DNA of 58,719 nt from Bacteroidota bacterium (GCA_016721435.1 JADKIC010000031.1:1-58719), one strand, 5' to 3'; numbered from the stretch's first letter, positions 40,129 to 50,211 are shown. The notes: a model not told the origin generated them from the sequence alone. Translations and numbers: made by a program.

Positions 40129-41035
40129 AAGGACGTTTCTCAGTCAATCTTTAAAGGCATTGCTGCTCGCCGGCATTGGAGGAATCAGCACGAATGTATT
40201 GGCCCTTCAGGGGTGGAAAAAGCTCACGGTATTACATACTAACGATACGCATAGCCGAATAGATCCATTTCCTGACAATGATCCGAAATTTCCGGGGATG
40301 GGCGGCGTATACCGTCGGATGAACCTCATCGAAGAAATCAGAAATGAAGGACATCCTGTGCTATTGCTGGACAGTGGAGATATTTTTCAAGGGACACCCT
40401 ATTTTAATATATTTGGCGGAGAGGTGGAATTAAAGGCCATGAGCGCCATGAAATATGATGCTGCTACATTTGGGAATCATGATTTCGATAATGGCGTGGA
40501 AGGGCTGGTAAAGCAAATGCCCCATGCCCACTTTCCATTTATCAATTCAAATTATATTTTCGAAAATACTCCTTTAGACGGAAAAGTAGAAAAATTTCGT
40601 ATATTTGAGAGGGTCGGAATCAAAGTAGGAGTATTCGGTCTTGGAATAGAACTTAAAGGACTTGTTGAAGAACATCTTACAAAAAACATTATCTTCACAG
40701 ACCCTGTTCCCTCAGCGAACTCCACCGCCCGCCATTTGAAAAAAAACCTCAACTGCGATCTTGTCATTTGTCTTTCCCACCTGGGTTATAAATATGACCA
40801 TACAAAAATTAGTGATGAATCCCTAGCCATGAACACAAAAAATATTGATTTAATTCTGGGTGGACATACCCATACCTTTCTTGATACTCCTGCTATAGTA
40901 AAAAATTCTGAACAAAAAAACGTGCTAATTGCACAAACCGGCTGGGGGGGTATACGAATGGGAAGAATTGACTTTTTGTTTGGGGAGAGGGGGTCAGAAA
41001 ATCACGCATACTTCCTCTACAGTAAAAATTTCTAA
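40103..41035 (+). CDS. 5'-nucleotidase N-terminal metallophosphatase with Tat signal
   Basis: 310 residues, intact. The N-terminus has a twin-arginine motif (SRRTFLSQS) and a hydrophobic stretch, so it is probably exported folded. Two-metal phosphatase motifs occur in order: VLHTNDTHSRI, LLDSGDIFQGTP, TFGNHDFDNG, CLSHLGYKYD and GGHTHTF. It matches only the catalytic half of UshA-like nucleotidases; the specificity half is the preceding lipoprotein gene. Confidence 0.9.
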   Translation: MADLSGYSRRTFLSQSLKALLLAGIGGISTNVLALQGWKKLTVLHTNDTHSRIDPFPDNDPKFPGMGGVYRRMNLIEEIRNEGHPVLLLDSGDIFQGTPYFNIFGGEVELKAMSAMKYDAATFGNHDFDNGVEGLVKQMPHAHFPFINSNYIFENTPLDGKVEKFRIFERVGIKVGVFGLGIELKGLVEEHLTKNIIFTDPVPSANSTARHLKKNLNCDLVICLSHLGYKYDHTKISDESLAMNTKNIDLILGGHTHTFLDTPAIVKNSEQKNVLIAQTGWGGIRMGRIDFLFGERGSENHAYFLYSKNF

Positions 41036-41139
41036 AAAGTCAATATGAAATAAATTTTTTTTTAAAATCTTTTTAGACAATATTTGCCGAGTACAATTTC
41101 AGTACGATTACAATTCATCAATTCATTCACTTATTTCAA

Positions 41140-42612
41140 ATGCCTTCTGCAGGTATGCAAAAAGAAAAGGATTCTGTAATTAAAGAAAAATCAAGTGACC
41201 AGATATGGGAAAACTGTTTGAAACTAATAAAAGACAATGTAAATCCACAAAATTTCAAGACCTGGTTTGAACCTATTAAAGCTGTTAAGCTTGATCAGAA
41301 TACTTTAACAATTGAAGTCCCCAGTCAATTTGTATATGAATGGCTGGAAGAACATTACATTGGTTTACTTCGAAAAACGGTTAAACGGGAATTAGGCCCT
41401 GAAGGCCGATTGGAGTATTCTATTCTGATGGAAACTTCCTCTCAAAATACTAAACCTTACACGGTTAAGATTCCTGCTAAAGGCAACAATGGTTTAAAGA
41501 ATCCTTCTGTGACTATCCCTCAGCAGATCAGTGGTGGAATCAGAAATCCATTCATCATTCCCGGTCTGAAAAAGATTGACATTGATTCTCAACTTAATTC
41601 TAATTATTCCTTTGAGAATTTAGTGGAAGGTGATTGCAACAGACTCGCAAGATCAGCAGGTTATGCAGTAGCGCAGAAGCCGGGTGGTACTTCTTTTAAT
41701 CCACTCCTTATATATGGCGGTGTTGGTCTTGGTAAAACTCATCTTGCTCATGCAATAGGTATCGAGATAAAAAACAACTTTCCCGGTCAAACTGTGCTGT
41801 ATGTTCCAAGTGAAAAGTTCATGCATCAGTTTGTTGATTCCGTGAAGAATAACAGTCAGAATGACTTCGTACATTTTTATCAGATGATGGATGTACTGAT
41901 CATTGATGATATTCAATTCTTTGCAGGAAAAGAAAAAACTCAGGATGTATTCTTCCATATTTTCAATCACTTACATCAAAACAACAAACAAATAATTCTT
42001 ACTTGCGATAAGCCTCCTGTTGATCTACAAGGGATGGAGCAACGCCTGCTCTCTCGCTTTAAATGGGGTCTTGCAGCAGATCTTCAGATTCCTGATCTCG
42101 AAACCCGTATTGCCATTTTAAAGAAGAAGATGTATGTGGATGGTATTGAACTATCTAATGAGATTACGGAATATATTGCACTGAGCATCACTAATAATAT
42201 ACGTGAACTGGAAGGTGCTTTGATTTCAATCATCGCTCAGGCCTCTCTCAATAAGAAACCAATTACGCTCGAACTTGCCAAGCAAATGATTGACAAGTTT
42301 GTGAAAAATACTGTCCACGAAATCTCCATCGATTACATACAGAAAATTGTTTGTGATTATTTCGAACTTCCCCTTGAAGTCCTGAAATCAAAAACACGGA
42401 AGCGTGAAGTCGTTCAGGCACGTCAACTGGCCATGTATTTCAGTAAGCAATTTACCAAATCTTCTCTTTCTAATATCGGAATGCATTGCGGTGGTAAAGA
42501 CCATGCTACCGTGCTTCACGCCTGCAGAACGGTAAATAACCTCATTGATACTGACAAAAAGTTCAAAGCACAGGTGGTGGATCTTCAGAAAAGAATTAAT
42601 CTCTCCAGATAA
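41140..42612 (+). CDS. dnaA: Chromosomal replication initiator protein DnaA
   Basis: 490 residues, intact. Domain I (IWENCLKLIKDNVNPQNFKTWFEPI) is followed by an AAA+ domain with Walker A GGVGLGKTHLAHA and Walker B LIIDDIQFFAGK, then the C-terminal DNA-binding domain with the signature GGKDHATVLHACRTV. Starts at 41140 or at the ATG 15 bases later are both possible. The 104 bases upstream hold an AT-rich stretch but no cluster of DnaA boxes. A strong terminator follows. Confidence 0.96.
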   Translation: MPSAGMQKEKDSVIKEKSSDQIWENCLKLIKDNVNPQNFKTWFEPIKAVKLDQNTLTIEVPSQFVYEWLEEHYIGLLRKTVKRELGPEGRLEYSILMETSSQNTKPYTVKIPAKGNNGLKNPSVTIPQQISGGIRNPFIIPGLKKIDIDSQLNSNYSFENLVEGDCNRLARSAGYAVAQKPGGTSFNPLLIYGGVGLGKTHLAHAIGIEIKNNFPGQTVLYVPSEKFMHQFVDSVKNNSQNDFVHFYQMMDVLIIDDIQFFAGKEKTQDVFFHIFNHLHQNNKQIILTCDKPPVDLQGMEQRLLSRFKWGLAADLQIPDLETRIAILKKKMYVDGIELSNEITEYIALSITNNIRELEGALISIIAQASLNKKPITLELAKQMIDKFVKNTVHEISIDYIQKIVCDYFELPLEVLKSKTRKREVVQARQLAMYFSKQFTKSSLSNIGMHCGGKDHATVLHACRTVNNLIDTDKKFKAQVVDLQKRINLSR

Positions 42613-42632
42613 TAGAGCTATACCTTATTAAT

Positions 42633-42670
42633 AAGAAGTCCTGACATTCCCTTCAGGACTTCTTTAATTT
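42633..42670 (+). terminator. Rho-independent terminator after dnaA
   Basis: A perfect 12-base stem (AAGAAGTCCTGA with its complement) and an 8-base loop, followed by a T-rich tail. It lies 21 bases after the dnaA stop. Confidence 0.85.
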
Positions 42671-42681
42671 AATACCATCGC

Positions 42682-43146
42682 ATGAACATTCTAATGGTTT
42701 GTCTGGGCAATATTTGCAGATCTCCACTGGCAGAAGGAATAATGATCGATAAACTTGGTAAAGCCGGTAATGCTGCTTACTTCGTTGATTCCGCAGGTAC
42801 TGGTGGATGGCATTCGGGAGAAAAACCTGATCACCGATCAATTACAATCGCTGCAAAGCATGATATATCCATTGACCATCAAAGGGCCGGAAAATCCATA
42901 TAGATGACTTTAAACGCTTTGATTTGATCCTGGCCATGGACAGTAGTGTTTACAATGATTTAAATGATTTGGCGCCTACGGAATCAAAAGATAAAGTGCA
43001 ACTCTTTCTACAATATGCCGGTATGGGTGACCGCGATGTGCCTGATCCCTGGTATGGCAAAGCGGAGGATTTCAGGAAGGTTTTTGACCTGATTGGAAAC
43101 AGCCTGTGAAAATATTGCTCATAAACTATTGAATAGTAATAGTTAA
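42682..43146 (+). CDS. Low-molecular-weight protein tyrosine phosphatase (frameshifted)
   Basis: About 154 residues. The phosphate loop VCLGNICRSP (CX5R) is at the N-terminus, and the general acid is the first Asp of VPDPWYG. Other family parts are VDSAGTGGWHSGEKPD and DLILAMDSSVYNDL. The frame breaks near 42897 (between RAGK and DDFKRFD) and at a CC near 43102. With the second corrected the protein ends ENIAHKLLNSNS at 43146. Confidence 0.85.
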
Positions 43147-43196
43147 AAGAAAAACATCCTCCTGTTTCCTCCCTTTCCACGGATGGATATTTCTTA

Positions 43197-43204
43197 TATC
43201 TTTG
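43197..43204 (+). promoter_or_regulatory. -7 box (TATCTTTG) of the TPR-ribH pair
   Basis: An exact TAnnTTTG match 31 bases upstream of the ATG at 43236. Confidence 0.5.
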
Positions 43205-43235
43205 CAATCTGAAAAATTAAATTTCTTCAAAGTCC

Positions 43236-43925
43236 ATGTCGGAAGAGAAAAAACAAGGTATTGAAATCGCAGAAAGCATTGATAAAGCAGAAGCGTATGT
43301 TCATGAAAACAAGAAAAGTTTAAGCATCATTGGCGGCGTAATCGTTGCAGTGATTCTAGCTTACTTTGGATACAATCAATTTATTGTAAAGCCACAGGAA
43401 GAAAATGCTCAAAATGATATGTTCTTTGCAGAGCAATATTTTGCGCAAGATAGTTTTGCACTCGCCATTAATGGCGATGGCTCCTATCCCGGCTTCCAGG
43501 AAATCGTTGAAAATTATAGTTCCGCTCCCTCCGGAAACCTTGCTCAGTATTATCTTGGCATGAGTCTCCTGCAAAAAGGTGAATATGAAAATGCTATTGA
43601 AGCATTGAAAAATTACGATGCTGAAGATGATATCACGGGTGCATTGGCACTTGGTGGAATTGCCGGTGCTTATGTAGAATTAAATCAACTCGATGAAGCC
43701 CTCTCTTTTTATAAGAAAGCAGCCGATTGGGATGAAAATAATTTTAGCAAGCCGCTCTTCCTGATGAGAATAGGATTTGTGAATGAGCAGAAGAAGGATT
43801 ATGCTTCAGCCATTGAAATTTACAACCAGATCAAACAGGATTATCCTTTAAGTACCGAAGCCAGAGATATTGATAAATATATTGGCAGAGCCAGCGCTTT
43901 AGGAGGAATTAATCCTACAGAATAA
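43236..43925 (+). CDS. Membrane-anchored TPR protein (YfgM-like)
   Basis: 229 residues, intact. A short charged cytoplasmic N-terminus leads to one transmembrane helix (LSIIGGVIVAVILAYFGY), then TPR units outside: NLAQYYLGMSLLQKGEYENAIEAL, ALGGIAGAYVELNQLDEALSFY and LMRIGFVNEQKKDYASAIEIY. The topology resembles E. coli YfgM, a SecYEG-associated protein. It is directly coupled to ribH by a stop/start overlap at 43925. Confidence 0.85.
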   Translation: MSEEKKQGIEIAESIDKAEAYVHENKKSLSIIGGVIVAVILAYFGYNQFIVKPQEENAQNDMFFAEQYFAQDSFALAINGDGSYPGFQEIVENYSSAPSGNLAQYYLGMSLLQKGEYENAIEALKNYDAEDDITGALALGGIAGAYVELNQLDEALSFYKKAADWDENNFSKPLFLMRIGFVNEQKKDYASAIEIYNQIKQDYPLSTEARDIDKYIGRASALGGINPTE

Positions 43926-44404
43926 TGTCATCTGCACACCAATCTCTTTCCTCATTACCCAAAGATTTACCCAATGCCGGACCCTATCAGTTCGGCATTG
44001 TCGTTGCTGAATGGAATTCAGAAATAACCGATGCACTTTTAGCCGGGGCACAAGATGCATTAACGCTTGCGGGAGCATTAGCTGATAAAATAACCATCAT
44101 CAACGTTCCGGGAAGTTTTGAATTAACTGCCGGTGCTTCCCTCCTTCTTCCCACCGAAAAATTTGATGCTGTAATCTGTCTTGGCTGTGTTATTCAGGGA
44201 GAAACCAGACATTTTGATTTTATATGTCAGGCTGTTGCACTGGGATTAACGGAGCTGACCATCAAATACAATAAACCAGTCATTTTCGGAGTACTGACAA
44301 CAAATACTTTAGACCAGGCTAAAGAGAGAGCAGGCGGTAAATATGGCAATAAAGGATTTGAAGCCGGCATCACTGCAATTAAAATGGCTGCACTATTCTC
44401 GTAA
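43925..44404 (+). CDS. ribH: 6,7-dimethyl-8-ribityllumazine synthase
   Basis: 159 residues, intact. It makes the riboflavin precursor lumazine and usually forms an icosahedral cage. Motifs are GIVVAEWNSEITDALLAGA, VPGSFELTAGASLL, CLGCVIQGETRHFDFIC with the catalytic His, and FGVLTTNTLDQAKERAG. Its 3' end overlaps the convergent histidine kinase gene by 26 bases. Confidence 0.95.
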   Translation: MSSAHQSLSSLPKDLPNAGPYQFGIVVAEWNSEITDALLAGAQDALTLAGALADKITIINVPGSFELTAGASLLLPTEKFDAVICLGCVIQGETRHFDFICQAVALGLTELTIKYNKPVIFGVLTTNTLDQAKERAGGKYGNKGFEAGITAIKMAALFS

Positions 44405-47280
44405 AATTCAACTTGGTAGTTGCTCTGGTGGAATTAATTTTATCCTTTAATACCTTAAATAATTCTTTTGCTGTAAATGGTTTTCCCAGATGTGCGTCCA
44501 TTCCCGACATCAAACTCTTTTCTATATCCTCTTTAAAAACATTTGCGGAAACCCCAATAATCGGGATGGATATATTTCCCGACTGACGAATCACCATAGC
44601 TGCCTGATGACCGTCCATCACCGGCATCTGTATATCCAGCAACAGGGCATCAAAGGATTTTTCTTTCAATGCTTCCACAGCTAATTTACCATTTTCAACG
44701 AGCGTCACTTCGCAGTTCATTGACTCCAGCACCTTTCTTATCAAAAGTTGGTTGATCACATTATCTTCTGCAACAAGAATATTTAATTTGTTCTCAAAAA
44801 CACCATCATTGTTTCGATTTACTGTAGAAACTTTGGCAGCATATTGCCCTCTTTTTACTTGAATCGTGAACCAAAAATCAGCGCCCGGATTACCATCCAT
44901 TGACAGACGCCCCGGACTTTGAACTCCTGATGTTCCCCCCCCATCAGCTTGGCCAATTGATTATTAATTGCTAATCCCAGACCTGTGCCCCCATATTTAC
45001 GCGTTGTTGAACTATCAGCTTGAGTAAAGGCCTTAAAAATATTCTCTTGTTTTTCTTCAGGAATTCCTATTCCGGTATCAGATACTGTAAATCGAATTGT
45101 CAGATCGTTTCCATCAGGAACACTAATCTCTTCCAGTGAGATATCCACCATTACATAACCCGTCTTTGTGAATTTTATAGCATTTGACAGGTAATTTATC
45201 AGGAGCTGACGTGTACGATAGGGATCTCCAATTACATTAGCCGGAATTTCAGGAGTACAATGCACTTTCACATCAAGGCCTTTCTCCTTCGCCTGAAGAA
45301 CGTAGGAACTATGGCCTCATCCACCATATCTCTCAGCTGAAAATTAGTTGATTCAATATCCAGTTTACCGTGTTCGATTTTATTGAAATCGAGAATATCA
45401 TTCAGCAGCACCAACAAATTATCGCCGGAATTTTGAATATGTTTCAAATATTCTTTTTGCTGCGGTACATTGCACTCCTTAAGAAGAATATGCGTAAATC
45501 CTAAAATACCATTTAAAGGTGTCCGGATTTCATGGCTCATATTTGCGAGGAAAACACTTTTTGACTGATTCGCCATTTCCGCATTTTCCTTGGCTTCCAT
45601 CAGTTTAAAAGCAGCCTTCTTGTATTTTGAATTATCGAATACAGTACCTGCAACTAATACTTTTTCTCCTGTATCATCCATCATCGGGACTGCACGTGCA
45701 TTAAAATACTTTTGCTGATCGAAACCATCACCAATACTAAATTCAACTTCTGCGGCCTCCCCATCGATAAATGCCTTCTTCAATGCTGATTTTACTGAAG
45801 GCCAGTCACCCTTATCAATGCGCTTCAGATAGGATCTGAAATTCATATCCTGACCGCCCACATCTTCAGTAAAAAACAAACTTTTCAGATAATCAGTATA
45901 GGCAAACTTCTTTAACTGTAAGTCAAATTCCCAGGAACCCAGTCCGGCAATTCGTTGGGCTTCCTTCAATTGAAACTCCTTCTTATTTAAAGTAATATTA
46001 GAAGCAGTTAAGGAAGAATTAATCTCGCCGATTTCACGATTCTTGTTTTGAATATCAGCATTCTTCGACCTTATTTCACCAAATTTAGTCATGAGAACCT
46101 TATTCACATTTCTCTTATCACGGTATGCTTTATAGATAATTCCACCCAACACCAAACAAAAGCAAAGTGATAGTACCAAACCATTCCTCATGCTAATTAA
46201 CCTGGAGTTATAGTAAATCATTTTATCCCGGTTCTCCTGCAAAATTTTAATTTCTTTTCTTTTTTTATCGCTTTCAAAGCCGGCCATCATATCCGCCCGT
46301 TGCCAGTCCGCCGTTTCCTTTTGCAAACTATGGGAAAGTATATTCACTGTATCTAAAAAAGAATAGGCTTCAAAATACATACCTTTTCTACTGTAAATTT
46401 CTGAAAGGTCCTTAGCAATGCTTACTGACAATAATCTATCCTGAAGAATTGATGCATTTTTAAGCGCTCTCTTTGCAAGCTGCAATGCAGAATCAAAATC
46501 GCCCTCCTCAAAATATATCTTACTCAACAACTGGTCAATCCAAACATTTGCTGTCAGATAGCATTCTTTGTTCAAATTGGAAGCTTCATACAATATCATC
46601 TTTGCTTCCTGATATTTTTTTTGCTGATAGTACACTTTACCAATGTCCGCCATGGTCTCCAACATACCAATGGTATGATGCAATGATTTTTCATAGTCAA
46701 GTGATTGCTTCAAACAAACTATTGCACTATCTTTGTTTCCTTGTGCAATTTTAAGTTTACCAAGGTTTCCCAATTCCCGTGCTATTCCTTTAGGATAGTG
46801 CAGGTACTTATCAATTTTTAATGCGTTTTGAAAATAATACTCCGCTTCATCATATTCTTCCTTCTCAAAATGTATCATTCCAATGTTATTAATGGCTAAA
46901 GCTATTGCCTTAAAAATCCTTGGAGAACAGTTTTTCGAAAAATGTACCAGCATTTCATTGTAGTAAAATATGGACTGATTGTATTGCCCACGGTTCTGAT
47001 AATAGACACCTAGATGATTCAAGCTATAAATTAATCCGAAGTTGTATTTCAGTTTTTGGGATAAATTATGGGCCAGAGTTGCATGATAAAATGCAGTATC
47101 AGGACTTATAAACCTGTAATGGTATGCCAGCTTCTCATGGATTAAAACGCGGTTGGTATCAAGTATATTGGAATTCCATAAAACCCGCTCTAGAGAATCC
47201 TTTTTTATCTGCGCTTCTGCGGTTGTTGCATTAAAAATTAAAAACAGCACAAGTACCCTTAATGAACATAATAAACGCAT
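44379..47280 (-). CDS. Hybrid sensor histidine kinase with periplasmic TPR domain and receiver (frameshifted)
   Basis: About 967 residues. A signal peptide (MRLLCSLRVLVLFLIFN, ending AEA) precedes five or so TPR units facing the periplasm (to about residue 340). One transmembrane helix (GLVLSLCFCLVLGGIIY), a coiled coil and a PAS-like domain (AQRIAGLGSWEFD) follow. Then come HisKA (MSHEIRTPLNGILGF), HATPase (NYLSNAIKFT, DTGIGIP, GGTGLGLAI) and a receiver with the phospho-acceptor Asp in LLLDIQMPVMDG. Frame slips lie near 45295 and in a C8 run at 44935-44942. A signal-transduction role is sure; the stimulus is unknown. Confidence 0.88.
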
Positions 47281-47384
47281 ATAAACAAGGTATTTACTCA
47301 ACATTTCAAATGGATAGCCTGAATTTTACGCTTCCCTGTTGAAAATGTTTCATATAAGGTTGCAGAAAGGCCCTGAATTCTTCT

Positions 47385-47392
47385 TAAATTTG
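47385..47392 (+). promoter_or_regulatory. -7 box (TAAATTTG) for the 47417 gene
   Basis: An exact TAnnTTTG match 24 bases before the ATG at 47417. A TTG at 47360-47362 gives a 22-base spacing, close to the optimum. Confidence 0.5.
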
Positions 47393-47416
47393 ATCAACTA
47401 TAAAACTTAAAATAAA

Positions 47417-47842
47417 ATGAGATCAATATTTATTATTACCTCCATTGTTTTACATCTATTTATTGGACAGCAAGTCGCTCTTGCTCAAGCGCCTAAGCTT
47501 AAGTTATGCGCTGTCCCTACGGATTCTGCAGGATCCACTAAAGTCACTTTAAAAGAAGCTCAGGAGTGGGCTGATAATTTACCATTGAAAGTGGTTTGTA
47601 ACGATGGGAAAATCTATCAGCTCAATCAGTTTCTTTTTACCATGATCACCATGAATCCTTTGCAAACAAAGGAATATGGACTCGCAAATAATGGTATCCC
47701 CATTCTTGCCAGGAAAGCTATTGATCAAATGAAAAAAGGTGACACTATATTTCTGAAAGAAGTTCAGGGAAAGGATGCCTCGGGTACAGAAATAAAATTA
47801 CCCAATATCGTATTTGTTGTCAAAGAAGAAATAACTGAATAA
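47417..47842 (+). CDS. Small secreted protein of unknown function
   Basis: 141 residues with a signal peptide (SIVLHLFIGQQVALAQ). The mature part, with CNDGKIYQLNQFLFTMITM and ILARKAIDQMKKGDTIFLKEV, recalls in layout the C-terminal domain of GldM-type gliding/T9SS proteins, where a TxxAxxAI..L.PGD.I.F motif occurs, but the similarity is weak. It lies 27 bases upstream of a large T9SS protein on the same strand. Confidence 0.65.
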   Translation: MRSIFIITSIVLHLFIGQQVALAQAPKLKLCAVPTDSAGSTKVTLKEAQEWADNLPLKVVCNDGKIYQLNQFLFTMITMNPLQTKEYGLANNGIPILARKAIDQMKKGDTIFLKEVQGKDASGTEIKLPNIVFVVKEEITE

Positions 47843-47869
47843 ACCAAAACACTATAACATCTCTTTAAA

Positions 47870-49654
47870 ATGAAAAAACAACTATTCCTCCTACTCGCCG
47901 GAGTACTCACCATACAAGTGAGTGCCCAGCAAAATTCTGAATCACGAACGGTCAAAAGTAAATACAATTCCGCTTCTGCAATAGCGCAGTCAGCATTTTT
48001 AAAACCTTCTTCTATTAAAAATGTAGCGCCGGGAGTTACGGCTGTTATTTTCTCTGAAGATTTTGCTGCAGGTTTACCTTCTACGTGGACTGTTACTGAT
48101 GTAACTGCAACATTTAATGAAATCTGGACCTATTCTACTACCGGTTCAGTTAATAGTCCTGCAGGAGCAGGAACGCCCGTCACATTATCTCCTACAAATA
48201 CTACAGCTTCCAATGGATTCATGTTATTTGACAGTGATATTGGTGGACCGGCCGGTGCAACAAGTGGACCTGAAGATTCTGATTTAAAAACGCCGGCAAT
48301 TAATTGCTCCACCAACCCGGTTGTATTTTTATCTTTCAATGAAGTGTTTGTCCAGTATCAGACTGGAGTCGGATTAGTATCTGTGAGCAATGATGGCATT
48401 TCCTGGACGGACGTTTACAATGCAGAAACGGGTCTCGGTCAAAATCAAAGTTCGCCTAATCCAAGAAATGTTGTTGTAGATATCAGCACAGTTGCTGCGA
48501 ATCAGGCCACCGTTTTTATTCGCTTTAAATGGACGGGAAATTATGATTGGGTATGGATCATTGACGACGTTTCCGTTTATGAGCCGGTTGCTGCTGATGC
48601 CGGAGCAATTGCATTTGTCGGAACTGAAAGTGGATGTGAACTTTCTGCTACCACACCTATAACTGTAACTGTTAGAAATTTTGGAGGAGCTTCAATTTCT
48701 AATATCCCGGTAAGTTTTAGTATCAATGGAGGAACACCCATTTCTGAAACTATACCCGGTCCTATTGCATCCAATGCTACACTCGATTATACTTTCACGG
48801 CCACTGCGGATTTATCTGTTGCCGGAATTTACACTATCACTGCTTCTACTGCTTTATCAGGTGATACCACAACTTCAAACGATGGTTCAAATGTGCAAGT
48901 TGAAAGTTTTGCACCTAATAATTTATCCGCTCCTTTTGTGATGGATTTTGAAGTTGGAGAAGACCTTAGTCAATGGGTAGTAAATGATGCAAATGGAGAT
49001 GGTGTGAGCTGGACACTTGTAAATACATTGGCTTATAGTGGTACTGATTGTTTGCGCAAAGCAGGAAGTGGTGATTATGATGATGATTGGGTTTGGACCG
49101 GTTGTTTCGATTTACAGGCAGGCACGAATTACACATTGGATTATTGGTATCGTCAATTCGATTATCAGGCTCCCTGTAGTCTCGAAGTGAAATTAGCAAC
49201 AGCACAGGATACGATCTCCTCTTCGCAATTAATAGCCACAGAAGTAATTGACTCCATTTATCATAATTCAATCAATACGATTACTGTAGCGACAAGTGGT
49301 ACATATTATGTTGCCTTCCACGCCTTTTTACCCAACACCAGTCCGGTTCAAGGTTCAAGTTCATTGCGAATTGATCTCATCAATCTATCACAGGCAACAG
49401 CAATCAATGAAAATGCAAATCCGGGTGGTGTTAGTATTTTCCCAAATCCGAGTAATGGAGTTGTTAATTTACGCGTGATGAAATTTGAAAATGCTACTAT
49501 TCGTGTAATAAATATTCTTGGTAAAGAAATTTACAACAGTCGCATGAGTGATATTAATACTCAAATCGATCTGAGCAATTTTGCAAAGGGATTATACATT
49601 GTTAAGGTTGACGGTACTGATTTCAGCTATTCAGAAAGAGTTACCATCAAATAA
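47870..49654 (+). CDS. T9SS-secreted protein with jelly-roll anchor domains
   Basis: 594 residues, intact. A signal peptide (MKKQLFLLLAGVLTIQ, ending VSAQ) is followed by a first lectin-like 'choice-of-anchor J' domain (IFSEDFAAGLPSTWTVTD ... WIIDDVSVYE). Next comes a CARDB-like Ig domain (AITVTVRNFGGASISNIPVS region near residue 265) and a second jelly roll (FVMDFEVGEDLSQWVVNDANGDGVSW). The C-terminus, from VSIFPNPSNG to SERVTIK, is a type A sorting domain. It is a cell-surface or released protein; its ligand is unknown. Confidence 0.85.
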   Translation: MKKQLFLLLAGVLTIQVSAQQNSESRTVKSKYNSASAIAQSAFLKPSSIKNVAPGVTAVIFSEDFAAGLPSTWTVTDVTATFNEIWTYSTTGSVNSPAGAGTPVTLSPTNTTASNGFMLFDSDIGGPAGATSGPEDSDLKTPAINCSTNPVVFLSFNEVFVQYQTGVGLVSVSNDGISWTDVYNAETGLGQNQSSPNPRNVVVDISTVAANQATVFIRFKWTGNYDWVWIIDDVSVYEPVAADAGAIAFVGTESGCELSATTPITVTVRNFGGASISNIPVSFSINGGTPISETIPGPIASNATLDYTFTATADLSVAGIYTITASTALSGDTTTSNDGSNVQVESFAPNNLSAPFVMDFEVGEDLSQWVVNDANGDGVSWTLVNTLAYSGTDCLRKAGSGDYDDDWVWTGCFDLQAGTNYTLDYWYRQFDYQAPCSLEVKLATAQDTISSSQLIATEVIDSIYHNSINTITVATSGTYYVAFHAFLPNTSPVQGSSSLRIDLINLSQATAINENANPGGVSIFPNPSNGVVNLRVMKFENATIRVINILGKEIYNSRMSDINTQIDLSNFAKGLYIVKVDGTDFSYSERVTIK

Positions 49655-49684
49655 GGTTTACATTATTTTGAAAGGAGGCTTTAT

Positions 49685-49740
49685 GACCTCGTAATGACAA
49701 GTCGCGACTTGTCATTACTGAGATAGGGAGGTCTCTTTTT
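49685..49740. terminator. Terminator-like structure containing a 28-base perfect palindrome
   Basis: 49691-49718 is a perfect loopless palindrome built on GTAATGACAAGTCG and its complement. It is flanked by GACCTC (49685-49690) and GAGGTC (49728-49733), with a T5 tail. It lies between convergent genes, and the core looks like a dispersed Bacteroidota repeat reused as a terminator. Confidence 0.7.
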
Positions 49741-49750
49741 CATATAAGAA

Positions 49751-50188
49751 TTACCCTTCCCATTCTGCATAAGAAGTGGGTGTTTCATAGAGTTTCAATT
49801 TCTTAACAAGGATATTAATCGGGATGGTAGCTTGTAGTTTTTGAAGGATGTCCAAAAGAATATTTTCACAACTGGGCTGGTAGCCGGTCAGGTAAATTCT
49901 CTCCCATTCCGGAAATGTCATGGCTGCGAGGGCACTACCTTCTCTCAGTAATAAGGCATGATCAAATTGTTGAATAACGGCATCATGCACCCATTTCTTC
50001 AATTCGCTGAAATCAATAATAATCCCATCATATGGATGACCTCTTTCATTTCTTATATCACCGGAAATCGTGACATGAAGTATATAGGTATGACCATGAA
50101 TATGTCTGCATTTACCGGGATAATTTTCCAGTGCATGAGCAGTATCGAAAGTAAAAATCTTTGTAAGTGATACCTTTTGTTTTTCCAT
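49751..50188 (-). CDS. queD: 6-carboxy-tetrahydropterin synthase QueD / PTPS family
   Basis: About 145 residues from the ATG at 50188. The zinc His are in FDTAHAL and HIHGHTY, and the catalytic Cys is in GKCRHIHGH. FDHALLL and CENIL give the remaining active-site positions. The family makes 6-carboxytetrahydropterin for queuosine or acts as pyruvoyl-tetrahydropterin synthase; a QueD role is the more usual in bacteria. It starts 23 bases after the ribonucleotide reductase stop, so both may share a transcript. Confidence 0.85.
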   Translation of the reverse strand: MEKQKVSLTKIFTFDTAHALENYPGKCRHIHGHTYILHVTISGDIRNERGHPYDGIIIDFSELKKWVHDAVIQQFDHALLLREGSALAAMTFPEWERIYLTGYQPSCENILLDILQKLQATIPINILVKKLKLYETPTSYAEWEG

Positions 50189-50211
50189 GAGCAAGTATAC
50201 AATTTTTCTTT

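Noticed and set aside
41036..41139. Possible oriC upstream of dnaA
   Set aside because: The gap is only 104 bases. It has an AT-rich patch but no cluster of DnaA boxes.
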